This document shows, piece after piece, positions 1-9,903 of a stretch of DNA of 24,156 nt; position 1 is the stretch's first letter; the number at the start of each line of letters is the position of its first letter. The notes under the pieces were generated by a model. That model did not search any database, was not told the DNA's origin, and saw only the letters and a list, made by a program, of their open reading frames with translations. Both the position numbers and the translations under genes were made by a program. The DNA comes from CAXSEF01 sp050920955 (GTDB lineage: Bacteria > Pseudomonadota > Alphaproteobacteria > Acetobacterales > Acetobacteraceae): contig JBPBQS010000165.1 of assembly GCA_050920955.1 (NCBI GenBank), positions 1-24,156 on the forward strand. Reading direction: 5' to 3'.

Positions 1-37
1 ACCGCGCGGACCCGCTCGCGTCGCGCGCGCGTCCGGC

Positions 38-2926
<2,889 letters not shown>

Positions 2927-3049
2927 GGGAGCGGCGGGTTGGGCGAACCCGTTGCCGCGCGGGGCCGTGTCCGGGCGACGTGGGCTCCCGTAGGCCGCGG
3001 CAGGGGGCTATGATGAGGCCCACACCCTGGCCATGGCGGGACCGGAACG

Positions 3050-3625
3050 ATGACCACCCTCGTGCGTCCCACGCTGGCGCTGCTGCCCGAGTACGTCGCG
3101 GCGCTGGAGCGCGGCTGGTCGCCGGACAGCCTGAACGCGGCCGCCACGGCCGAGGAGCTGGCGGCGATCGCGGCCGACCCCGCGGCGTTCGTCGCCGGCT
3201 TCGAGGACCTCGACGCGCTGGGCGAGCCGATACGGCTGCCGGACGGCTCGCTCGTCGCGCGCCTGCCCGGCTTCTGGCGCTGGATCTGGGACGGGGGCTT
3301 CTGCGGCGCCATCGGCCTGCGCTGGCAGCGCGGCACCGCGGCGCTGCCGGACCACATCCCGGGCCACGTCGGCTACGGCGTCGCGTCCTGGCGGCAGGGG
3401 CAGGGCCACGCGACGCGCGCGATGCGGCTGCTGCTGCCGCAGGCCTGGGGCCTGGGGCTGGAGCACGTCGAGGTGGTCACGGAGCCGGGCAACGTCGGCT
3501 CGCGTCGGGTCGTGGCGGCCTGCGGCGGCGTGCTCGTCGAGCGGTTCCGCACCGATCCGGCCTACGGCGGCGTGGAGAAGCTGCGCTACCGCATCCTGCG
3601 GCCCGGCGCGCACGCGGAGGGCTGA
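3050..3625 (+). CDS. GNAT family N-acetyltransferase
   Basis: A 191-residue cytoplasmic protein of the GNAT superfamily, which transfers an acetyl group from acetyl-CoA to an amine. The acetyl-CoA-binding signature is seen as YGVASWRQGQGHATRAM (about residues 107-123), where the QGQGHA stretch matches the family's (Q/R)xxGx(G/A) loop. It is followed by the helix and the EPGNVGSRRVVAACGG segment typical of motif B. The substrate cannot be inferred. It is a single gene, divergent from the histidine kinase and about 160 bp upstream of the ABC exporter. It could belong to the RimJ/RimL-like group of uncharacterised GNATs. The ATG start is preceded only by weak purine runs. Confidence 0.85.
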   Translation: MTTLVRPTLALLPEYVAALERGWSPDSLNAAATAEELAAIAADPAAFVAGFEDLDALGEPIRLPDGSLVARLPGFWRWIWDGGFCGAIGLRWQRGTAALPDHIPGHVGYGVASWRQGQGHATRAMRLLLPQAWGLGLEHVEVVTEPGNVGSRRVVAACGGVLVERFRTDPAYGGVEKLRYRILRPGAHAEG

Positions 3626-3783
3626 CGCGGCGGGCTGCCCTGTTCGGCGTGCCGTGAACGGCTCGCGCGTGCTCCGCGCCACGCGGGGGCGGGGCGCCGG
3701 CACGGGCCGATCCCGGCTTGTCCGCGCGCGAACGCCACGGCTCAATGGCGGGGTCCGCGGGCGTCCGGACGGGGGGCGGTGCG

Positions 3784-4539
3784 GTGGACGGGATTCCGGC
3801 AGGCGGCGACCTCGTGCAGGTCAGCGGGCTCGGCAAGTCGTTCGGGGCCAAGGTGGCGCTGCGCGACGTCTCGTTCTCGGTGCCGCCGGGCCAGGTCTGC
3901 GGGCTGCTCGGGCCGAACGGGGCGGGCAAGACCACGCTGTTCCGCCTGCTGATGGGCATCCTCAAGGCGAGCGAGGGCAGCCTGCGCGTGGGCGGGCTCG
4001 ACGCCTTCGAGGACCGTGTCGCGGTCAAGCGGCTGATCGGCTTCCTGCCCGACGAGCCGGTGTTCTACTCCTACCTGTCCGGGCGCGAGACGCTGGAGCT
4101 GAGTGCGGCCATGCACGGGCTCGACGTGGCGGAGACGATGGCGCGGATCGCGCCGCTGGCCGCGCGGCTGCGCCTGGCCGACGACCTCGGGCAGTATGCC
4201 GAGGACTACTCGCGCGGGACGAAGAAGAAGCTCGGGCTGCTCCTGGCGCTGCTGCACCGGCCCGGGCTGCTGGTGCTCGACGAGCCGACCAACGGCCTCG
4301 ACGTGGAGTCCACGCAGCTGTTCCGCGACCTGATCCTCGACCAGGCGGCGCAGGGCACGACGGTGCTGTTCTCCACGCACCTGATGGACCACGTCGCCAG
4401 GCTGTGCTCGCACGTCGTGGTCATGGCCGGGGGGACGGTGGTGGCCCGCGGGCCGCTCGCGGCGCTGCGCGCGGCGCACGGGGGCGCGGGGCTGGAGGAC
4501 ATCTTCGTGCGGCTGACGGCGCGGGGCGCGCAGGGGTGA
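3784..4539 (+). CDS. ABC transporter ATP-binding protein
   Basis: The nucleotide-binding subunit of an ABC-2-type exporter, powering the permease encoded immediately downstream. Visible motifs are Walker A GPNGAGKTT, a degenerate signature loop YSRGTKKK (the same kind of variant as in NatA/CcmA-like subunits), Walker B LLVLDEPTNGLD with the D-loop, and the H-loop histidine in LFSTHLM. The GTG at 3784 is preferred because a G-rich ribosome site (GGGGGG) lies about 8 bases upstream and the ABC fold begins a few residues later. An ATG at 3745 and a TTG at 3718 are in frame but lack such a site. The stop overlaps the permease start as GTGA, so the two are translationally coupled. The substrate is unknown. 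Confidence 0.9.
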   Translation: MDGIPAGGDLVQVSGLGKSFGAKVALRDVSFSVPPGQVCGLLGPNGAGKTTLFRLLMGILKASEGSLRVGGLDAFEDRVAVKRLIGFLPDEPVFYSYLSGRETLELSAAMHGLDVAETMARIAPLAARLRLADDLGQYAEDYSRGTKKKLGLLLALLHRPGLLVLDEPTNGLDVESTQLFRDLILDQAAQGTTVLFSTHLMDHVARLCSHVVVMAGGTVVARGPLAALRAAHGGAGLEDIFVRLTARGAQG

Positions 4540-7094
4540 GCGCGGGCCCGCCCGGGTTCTGGAGCACGGTGCGGCTGCTGCTCGGCGCGGCGCGACGGCG
4601 GGCGGCGGGGCGGCGCAGGCGGCAGCGCGAGCTTCTCGGCAGGCGCACCGGGCGGCAGGGCACGGGCTGGGGCGGGCTGGGCGCGCTGGTGCCGGTCGTC
4701 GTGGCCGTCGCGCTGAACGTCGCGGCGGCGGTGGTCGTCGAGCGCGCGGTCGCGGGCGGCGAGCGGGTCGAGGCGGAGCGGCAGGGCTGGGTCGTGGTGG
4801 GGGACTGGTTCGCCGGCCAGGCCCGAAGCGAGCAGGACCGCGTGGGGCGGTTCGGGCTGAACCGGTTCGAGCCCGACCGCGAGTTGCAGCCGTACTATCT
4901 CGCCGAGGCGCGGCAGATCACGGGCGACTCCGGCGGCGACGAGCAGGCGGTCGTGGCACGGCTGCGCGACACCGTGCGCGCCGGGCGTGCCGACCTGTTC
5001 CTCGGGCGCGACGTCGCGGCGCCGGGTCTGGCGGGGCTGGGCTGGCGGGGGCTGCCGGCGATGCTGGGGTCGGTGGCGCTGCTGTGGTGGAGCGCGATGC
5101 TGGTGCTGCAGGGCGAGGGCGTGGACCTCGACGTGCAGCGGCGGCGCCACCCGATGTGGGAGTGGCTGGCGGGCCATCCGGTGCGCCCGGGCGCGGTGTT
5201 CCTGGCGGAGATGCTGGCGCCGGTGGCGGCAAACCCCGCGTACGGCGGCGCGATGCTGGTGCCGGGCGTCCTGTACGGGATGCTCTACGGCGGCGGGGCG
5301 GGGCTGCTGGCGGCGGTGCTCGTGGGGGTGCCGGTCGCGGTGTCGGCGGCGTGCCTCGGCAAGGGGCTGGAGATCGGCGTGATGCTGCGCTTTGCGCCAC
5401 GCTCGCGCGGCGCGCTGGTGGGGATCATGGGGTGGCTCGGCTACACGGCGATGATGCTGCTGGTGGTCGGCGTCGTCGAGGCGGGCAGGATCGCCACGGT
5501 GCTCGCGCACGTGCTGGGGCCGCTGGCCGCGCTGCCCTGGCCGTGGCTCGGCTGGTTCCTGGGCGAGCAGGCGGACGGGTCGTTCTCGTTCGCGGCCGGG
5601 GTGCTCGCGTGCTGGTGCGGCGCCGGAGCGGTCACGGCGACCTCGGTGGGGTTCGCGGCGTGGGGCGCACGGCGCGGGCTGGGCGGGGCGCCGGGGGGCG
5701 CGGTGCCGGCGCGGGGCGGCGGGCGGTTCGGGCGGGCGCCGCTGGTGCGCAAGGAGCTGCTGTGGTTCACGCGCGACTGGAGCGCGCTCGTGCAGGTGAT
5801 CCTGGTGCCGGCGACGATGGGCGGGTTCCAGATGTTCAACATGCGCGGCCTGGTCTCGGACGTCTCCGGGCAGTGGTACACGCTGTGCGGGGCTGCGGTC
5901 GTGTTCGGCACCTACTTCCTTGCCGTGCTGGGGCCGAAGTCGCTCGCCTCGGAGGGGGCGGCGCTGTGGCTGGCGCTGACCTGGCCGCACGGGCTGGAGG
6001 CGCTGCTCAGGGCCAAGGCGCGGCTGTGGACGTGGGTGTCCTCGGCGATCGTGGGCGTGCTGCTGTGCGGGGTCGGCGCGGCGTTCCCGGGGAATGCGGC
6101 GGGCGTGGCGCTGGTGGGCGCGGGCTGGGTGCTGTTCGCGCACAGCATGGCGGACAAAGCGGTCACGCTCGCCACGGTGACGCAGCCGTCGGGGGAGCAG
6201 GAGAAGGTGCCGAGCGGCCGCGCCTGGGCCACGCAGCTCGGCACGCTCACCTTCGCGATCGGGGTGCTGACGGCGCAGTGGACGCTGGCGGCGACGGGCA
6301 TCGTCTACTCCACGCTGACGGCGGCGGCGATGTGGCAGAACTTCCGCGCGCGCCTGCCCTTCCTGCACGACCCGTGGTCCGAGCCGCTGCCGGAGGCGCC
6401 GACGCTGATGCACGCGATGGTCGCGATCAGCGGGCTGGTGGAGGCGGCGGCCCTGCTGACGGGCGGGCTGCTCGCGTTCGTGGCGCGCGACACGGTCGCG
6501 GTGGGCCAGGCGCTGGTCTACGGGGCGTGCGCGGCGGGGGTCTCGGTCGCTGCGGCGCGGTTCCTAAGGCGGCGCGGGGTGACGCTGCGCGACGTGTGGG
6601 TGTGGGAGCCGGCGGGCGGGGCGCGGGTCGGGGCGGGGTCGGGGCGGCGGCCGGACTGGGCGGGGGTGTGGCGGCTTGCGGGGCTGGTGGCGGCGGGCGC
6701 GGGGGCCGGCGTGGGGCTCGGGGGGCTGGGGCGGCTGTATGTCGCGGCGCTGCACCGCGTGCCGTGGGCGGCGGCGCTGCTGGACGCCGCGCAGGGCGGG
6801 GGGAGCGCGATCCCGCACCTGCGGGAGTCGGTGTTCGCCATGGCCGTGCTGATCGCGCCGTTCGCGGAGGAGTACCTGTTCCGGGGGCTGCTGTACCGCG
6901 CTCTCGACCGGGAGTGGGGCGGGTGGCGCGCGGTGCTGGGCAGTGCCGCGTTCTTCGCGATCTACCATCCGCCGCTGTCGTGGCTGCCGGTGGGCGTGCT
7001 CGGGGTCGCGAACGCGCTGCTGTTCAGGCGGACCGGGCGGCTGCTGCCGGCGGTCGCGCTGCACATGGCGTACAATGCCGTGGTGCTGGGCTGA
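4536..7094 (+). CDS. ABC-2-type permease fused to a CPBP (CAAX-type) intramembrane protease
   Basis: A polytopic inner-membrane protein of 852 residues that appears to be a natural fusion. The first ~680 residues hold many hydrophobic segments and soluble loops typical of NatB/ABC-2-like permeases. A Gly/Arg-rich linker follows (about 690-708), and the last ~90 residues are a CPBP protease domain. Its full catalytic set is visible: EEYLFR with Glu778, Glu779 and Arg783, the second-motif histidine His811 in FFAIYHPP, and LHMAYN with His843 and Asn847. By family knowledge these residues form a glutamic intramembrane protease or abortive-infection-type domain. The GTG start overlaps the ATPase stop (GTGA). 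Whether the protease cleaves a partner, a substrate peptide or nothing is not known. Related permease/CPBP fusions are known in other bacteria, so the architecture is uncommon rather than unique. Confidence 0.85.
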   Translation: MSAGPPGFWSTVRLLLGAARRRAAGRRRRQRELLGRRTGRQGTGWGGLGALVPVVVAVALNVAAAVVVERAVAGGERVEAERQGWVVVGDWFAGQARSEQDRVGRFGLNRFEPDRELQPYYLAEARQITGDSGGDEQAVVARLRDTVRAGRADLFLGRDVAAPGLAGLGWRGLPAMLGSVALLWWSAMLVLQGEGVDLDVQRRRHPMWEWLAGHPVRPGAVFLAEMLAPVAANPAYGGAMLVPGVLYGMLYGGGAGLLAAVLVGVPVAVSAACLGKGLEIGVMLRFAPRSRGALVGIMGWLGYTAMMLLVVGVVEAGRIATVLAHVLGPLAALPWPWLGWFLGEQADGSFSFAAGVLACWCGAGAVTATSVGFAAWGARRGLGGAPGGAVPARGGGRFGRAPLVRKELLWFTRDWSALVQVILVPATMGGFQMFNMRGLVSDVSGQWYTLCGAAVVFGTYFLAVLGPKSLASEGAALWLALTWPHGLEALLRAKARLWTWVSSAIVGVLLCGVGAAFPGNAAGVALVGAGWVLFAHSMADKAVTLATVTQPSGEQEKVPSGRAWATQLGTLTFAIGVLTAQWTLAATGIVYSTLTAAAMWQNFRARLPFLHDPWSEPLPEAPTLMHAMVAISGLVEAAALLTGGLLAFVARDTVAVGQALVYGACAAGVSVAAARFLRRRGVTLRDVWVWEPAGGARVGAGSGRRPDWAGVWRLAGLVAAGAGAGVGLGGLGRLYVAALHRVPWAAALLDAAQGGGSAIPHLRESVFAMAVLIAPFAEEYLFRGLLYRALDREWGGWRAVLGSAAFFAIYHPPLSWLPVGVLGVANALLFRRTGRLLPAVALHMAYNAVVLG
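6614..6644 (+). other. G-quadruplex-like G-run cluster in the fusion linker
   Basis: Six runs of three or four guanines (6614-6616, 6618-6621, 6625-6627, 6630-6633, 6635-6638, 6641-6644) are separated by loops of 1-3 bases on the coding strand. This satisfies the usual G-quadruplex pattern. The 10-base unit GTCGGGGCGG occurs twice, at 6628 and 6639. The segment encodes the Gly/Arg/Val-rich linker between permease and protease domains. Formation in vivo is inference only, because the surrounding DNA is also very G-rich. Confidence 0.5.
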
Positions 7095-7221
7095 GGGGAG
7101 GCCCCGGCGGGCGCACGCGGTTGTCCCGAGGGTCACGGGCGGGGCACGTCGTCCAGGCCGTGACGGCTGGCTCGCGAAGGCGCGACCGGTTATTCCGGAG
7201 CAGGATCGTTGGGGGACTCGG

Positions 7222-8664
7222 ATGCGGCGGGGGGTGCGGGCGCTGGCGGCGGCGGCGCTGCTGTCGGGGTGCGCGCGCTATGTGGCGCAGCCCGTGTCGG
7301 TGGAGCGCAACGCGGCGCGGTTCGACGCGCGCACGCTGGGCGATCCGGGGCTGACGGCGTTCCTGCGGGCCAGCCTGCCGGCGGGGGCGCCGGCGTGGGG
7401 GGTGGGGCGGCTGTCGCTGGCGGCGCTGTACTTCCAGCCGGGAATCGAGGTGGCGCGCTCGCGGCTCGCGGTGGCGCTGGGGGCGACGCGGACGGCGGGC
7501 CAGGTGGCCAACCCGACGGTGTCGGCGTCGGCGTTCTACAACCTCGTGATCACGCACCCGACGCCGTGGACGGTGGGGCTGGTCGTGAACTTCCTCGTGG
7601 AGAGCCTCGGGCGGCGGGGCGCGCGGGTGGCGCAGGCCGGGGCGCTGGCGGAGGCGGCGCGGTCGGACATCGCGACGGCGGGCTGGGCGGTGCGGGCGAA
7701 GGTGCGCGAGGCGCTGCTCGCGCTGTGGGCGGCGCGGGCGCGGGGCGTTCTGGCGCGCGGGGCGGCCGGGGCGCAGGGGCAGGTGGCGGCGCTGGACGCG
7801 GCGCGGGCGGCGGCAGGGCGCGACGCGGGGCCGGAGGCGGCGCGGGCGCGGATCGCGGCGCTGGCGGCCGAGGGGGAGGCGGCGGCGCAGGAGCGGGCGG
7901 AGGCGGAGGCGCTGGGGCGGCTCGCGGAGGCGGTGGGGGTGCCGGCGGGGGCGCTGCGGGGCGTGGACGTGTCCACGGCGGCGTTCGAGGGGGCGGGGCC
8001 TGAGGGGGAGGCGCTCGACGAAGGGGAGCTGCGGCGGGCGGCGCTGACGCGGCGCAGCGACGTCCTGGCGGCGGTCGCGGAGTACGGGGCGGCGGAGGCC
8101 GGGGTGCGGCTGCAGGTCGCGGCGCAGTATCCGAACCTGGTGGTCGGGCCGGGGGCGAACTACGGCAACCTGGACGCCGAGCGGCTGTCGACGCAGGTGG
8201 GCGTGCCGTTCGCTCTGGAGCTGCCGGTGTTCAACCGCAACGAGGGGCCGATCGCCGAGGCGCTGGCGCGGCGTCGCGAGGCGGCGGCGGCGCTGGTCGG
8301 CGTGCAGGCGGGGATCGCGGGGGCGGTGGACGGGGCGGCGGCGGGGCTGGGCGCGGCGCGCGCGGCGCAGGCGGCGGCGGCGCGGGTGGTCGCGGCGGCC
8401 GGGCAGGTCGACGCGCAGGCGGCGCGGGCGCTGGCGGGCGGGGCGTCGGACCGGCCGGCGCGGCTGGCGGCGGCGCTGGCGCTGGGCGAGGCGCGGAGGG
8501 GGGCGGTGGAGGCCAGGCTGTCGGGGCTGGAGGCGCTGGGGCGGCTGGAGGACGCGGCGCAGCAGCCGCTGTTCGAGCCGGCGCTGTGGCCGGCCGGCGC
8601 GGGGGCGCTGCCGGGGCTGCCGGGCGAGGGAGCGGCGGGCCCGGCCGCGGGGTCGGGGACGTGA
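7222..8664 (+). CDS. TolC/CzcC-family outer-membrane efflux lipoprotein
   Basis: The outer-membrane channel subunit of a tripartite RND efflux system. The 480-residue product begins with a short signal peptide and a lipobox (LLSGC, lipidated Cys17). Two long Ala/Arg/Glu-rich helical repeats follow, as in the outer-membrane efflux protein family, with segments such as NPTVSASAFYNL and LPVFNRNEGPIAEA that match the strand and turn positions of TolC-like proteins. The ATG at 7222 is chosen because it directly precedes the signal peptide and follows a GGGGGA ribosome site by 5-6 bases. The open frame extends further upstream, but that part is not protein-like. Its stop overlaps the adaptor start as GTGA. 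The 127 bp before it hold no confident promoter. Confidence 0.9.
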   Translation: MRRGVRALAAAALLSGCARYVAQPVSVERNAARFDARTLGDPGLTAFLRASLPAGAPAWGVGRLSLAALYFQPGIEVARSRLAVALGATRTAGQVANPTVSASAFYNLVITHPTPWTVGLVVNFLVESLGRRGARVAQAGALAEAARSDIATAGWAVRAKVREALLALWAARARGVLARGAAGAQGQVAALDAARAAAGRDAGPEAARARIAALAAEGEAAAQERAEAEALGRLAEAVGVPAGALRGVDVSTAAFEGAGPEGEALDEGELRRAALTRRSDVLAAVAEYGAAEAGVRLQVAAQYPNLVVGPGANYGNLDAERLSTQVGVPFALELPVFNRNEGPIAEALARRREAAAALVGVQAGIAGAVDGAAAGLGAARAAQAAAARVVAAAGQVDAQAARALAGGASDRPARLAAALALGEARRGAVEARLSGLEALGRLEDAAQQPLFEPALWPAGAGALPGLPGEGAAGPAAGSGT

Positions 8665-9755
8665 GCGGGCGGCGCGCGGCGGTGCGCGGCGTGCTGGCGC
8701 TCGGGCTGGCCGGGGTGGTGGCGGGCGTCGGCTGGGTCGCGGTGTCGGGGTATCGGGAGGGGCGCGAGGATGCGGCGCGCACGCAGGCGCAGGACGCGCC
8801 GGTCAAGCCCGCGCTGCGCGTCGCCACGGGCGAGGACGGCGAGCGGGTCATCACCGTGGGCGAGGACGAGCGCGCGCTGGCCGGGCTGCGCTCGGAGCCG
8901 GCGGTGGCGGCGCCGTTCCAGCCGCGGGTGCACGCGGCGGCCACGGTGATGGACATCGGGCCGCTGATCCAGGTCGCGGGGCAGCTTGCGGCGGGGCGGG
9001 CGCAGCTCGCGTCGGCGGAGGCGCGGGTGGCGGCGTCGCGGGCCGCGGCGGTGCGGGCGCAGGGGCTGTTCCGCGCGCAGCAGGCCGTGTCGCAGGCGGA
9101 GGCGCAGGGCGCGGAGGCCGCCGCGCGGGCCGACGAGGCGGCGCTCGCGGCGGCGCAGGCGCAGGCGCAGGCGGGGGCGCAGATGGCGGTGCAGGAGTGG
9201 GGCGCGGTGCTCGGGCGGGCGGCGGCGAGCGGCGCGGCCCCCCTGCCCCGGCTGCTCGCGCACCAGGACGTGCTGCTGCAGGTCACGCTGCCAGGCGGCG
9301 CAGGGTCCGGCGCGGACATCGGGCCGGCGCCGGCGGCGGGCGCGCTGGTGCTGGGGCGCGGGCGGGAGGCGGCGATGCGGCTGGTGTCGGCGGCGGCGCG
9401 GGCGGACCCGAGGGGCGCGGGGCGCAGCCTGTTCTACGTGGCGGCGGCGCAGGACGCGCTGCTGCCAGGCGCGGGGCTGGAGGCGGTGCTGCCCGCGGGG
9501 GAGCCGGTGCAGGGCGTCGTGGTGCCGCCGGGCGCGGTGGTGTGGTGGCAGGACCGGGCGTGGGCGTACCTGCACCCGACCGAGACGACCTACGTGCGGC
9601 GCGAGGTCGGCACCGCGATGCCGGCGCCGGGGCTGCCGGGGGGGTTCGTCGTGACCGGGCTGGGCGAGGACGCCGCGCTGGTGGTCGAGGGCGCGCAGCT
9701 GCTGCTGAGCGAGGAGTTCCGGGCGCAGATCGAGGTCGGCGAGGACCAGGAATGA
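8661..9755 (+). CDS. RND efflux periplasmic adaptor (membrane fusion protein), short form
   Basis: A 364-residue adaptor linking the pump to the outer-membrane channel. Residues about 8-28 form an N-terminal membrane anchor. An Ala/Gln-rich coiled-coil region covers about 105-190. A C-terminal beta domain contains VVPPGAVVWWQDRAWAYLHP and ends with VVEGAQLLLSEEFRAQIE, typical of CzcB/CusB-type adaptors. The usual lipoyl-like half-motifs flanking the hairpin are not recognisable, so this is a reduced form of the family. The GTG start overlaps the upstream stop (GTGA). Its own stop overlaps an ATG (ATGA, 9752-9755), which was probably the pump's original start before the downstream insertion. 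Confidence 0.85.
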   Translation: MSGRRAAVRGVLALGLAGVVAGVGWVAVSGYREGREDAARTQAQDAPVKPALRVATGEDGERVITVGEDERALAGLRSEPAVAAPFQPRVHAAATVMDIGPLIQVAGQLAAGRAQLASAEARVAASRAAAVRAQGLFRAQQAVSQAEAQGAEAAARADEAALAAAQAQAQAGAQMAVQEWGAVLGRAAASGAAPLPRLLAHQDVLLQVTLPGGAGSGADIGPAPAAGALVLGRGREAAMRLVSAAARADPRGAGRSLFYVAAAQDALLPGAGLEAVLPAGEPVQGVVVPPGAVVWWQDRAWAYLHPTETTYVRREVGTAMPAPGLPGGFVVTGLGEDAALVVEGAQLLLSEEFRAQIEVGEDQE

Positions 9756-9898
9756 ACGGCGGAGGCAAGCAAGGCCAGAAGCTCTGCCTCTGGACTCCGC
9801 CAAGGGAAGCCCCTTGGATGGCTCACTTAAGTAAGTGGGATCAAAGGGTCCTCGGACCCTTTGCGGGTCCGGGCAGAGCCCGGCCTTGCTTGCTGTGA
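9752..9898 (+). CDS. 48-residue element-encoded bridging ORF
   Basis: A small open frame that starts at the ATG overlapping the adaptor stop (ATGA, 9752-9755), runs through the inserted miniature element, and ends with TGA at 9896-9898, which overlaps the pump's GTG start at 9895 (GTGA). It would give a 48-residue peptide beginning MNGGGKQGQKL, with no recognised domain. It is almost certainly a by-product of the insertion. Its value may be mechanical: ribosomes finishing the adaptor could continue through it and re-initiate on the pump. Whether it is translated is inference, but the two four-base overlaps are directly visible. Confidence 0.45.
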   Translation: MNGGGKQGQKLCLWTPPREAPWMAHLSKWDQRVLGPFAGPGRARPCLL

Positions 9899-9903
9899 AC
9901 GGC
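9753..9903. repeat. 8-bp direct repeat flanking the element (probable target-site duplication)
   Basis: TGAACGGC occurs at 9753-9760 and again at 9896-9903, immediately outside the element. Removing the element and one copy joins the adaptor stop to an ATG AAC GGC CCG start for the pump with a four-base ATGA overlap. That is the same style as the other junctions in this operon, which supports the repeat being a true duplication. Confidence 0.75.
9761..9895. mobile_element. MITE-like palindromic element inserted in the efflux operon
   Basis: A miniature element bounded by perfect 12-bp inverted repeats, GCAAGCAAGGCC (9765-9776) and GGCCTTGCTTGC (9882-9893). Five internal hairpins lie in series. 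Their arms are 9775-9782/9786-9793 (one mismatch), 9800-9806/9811-9817, 9824-9829/9832-9837, 9842-9851/9854-9863 (perfect 10-bp arms, 2-base loop) and 9869-9874/9878-9883. It carries no transposase, so any movement would need one in trans. It is less G-rich than the genes around it. The outermost bases (9761-9764 and 9894-9895) are not part of the inverted repeat, so the exact ends are uncertain by a few bases. Confidence 0.8.

Noticed and set aside
3009..3014. TATGAT upstream of the acetyltransferase, resembling a -10 box
   Set aside because: No acceptable -35 hexamer lies 16-18 bases upstream, so a promoter call is not supported by sequence alone.
3654..4535. Open extension of the permease frame upstream through the ATPase gene
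   Set aside because: It overlaps the ATPase gene in another frame and is Arg/Gly-rich. The GTGA overlap at 4536 and the family-like N-terminus mark the true start.
9835..9894. Upstream extension of the pump gene to an in-frame GTG at 9835
   Set aside because: This stretch is entirely inside the inserted element, and the encoded residues are unlike the family N-terminus. The GTG at 9895 sits just before TM1 and in the duplicated start sequence.
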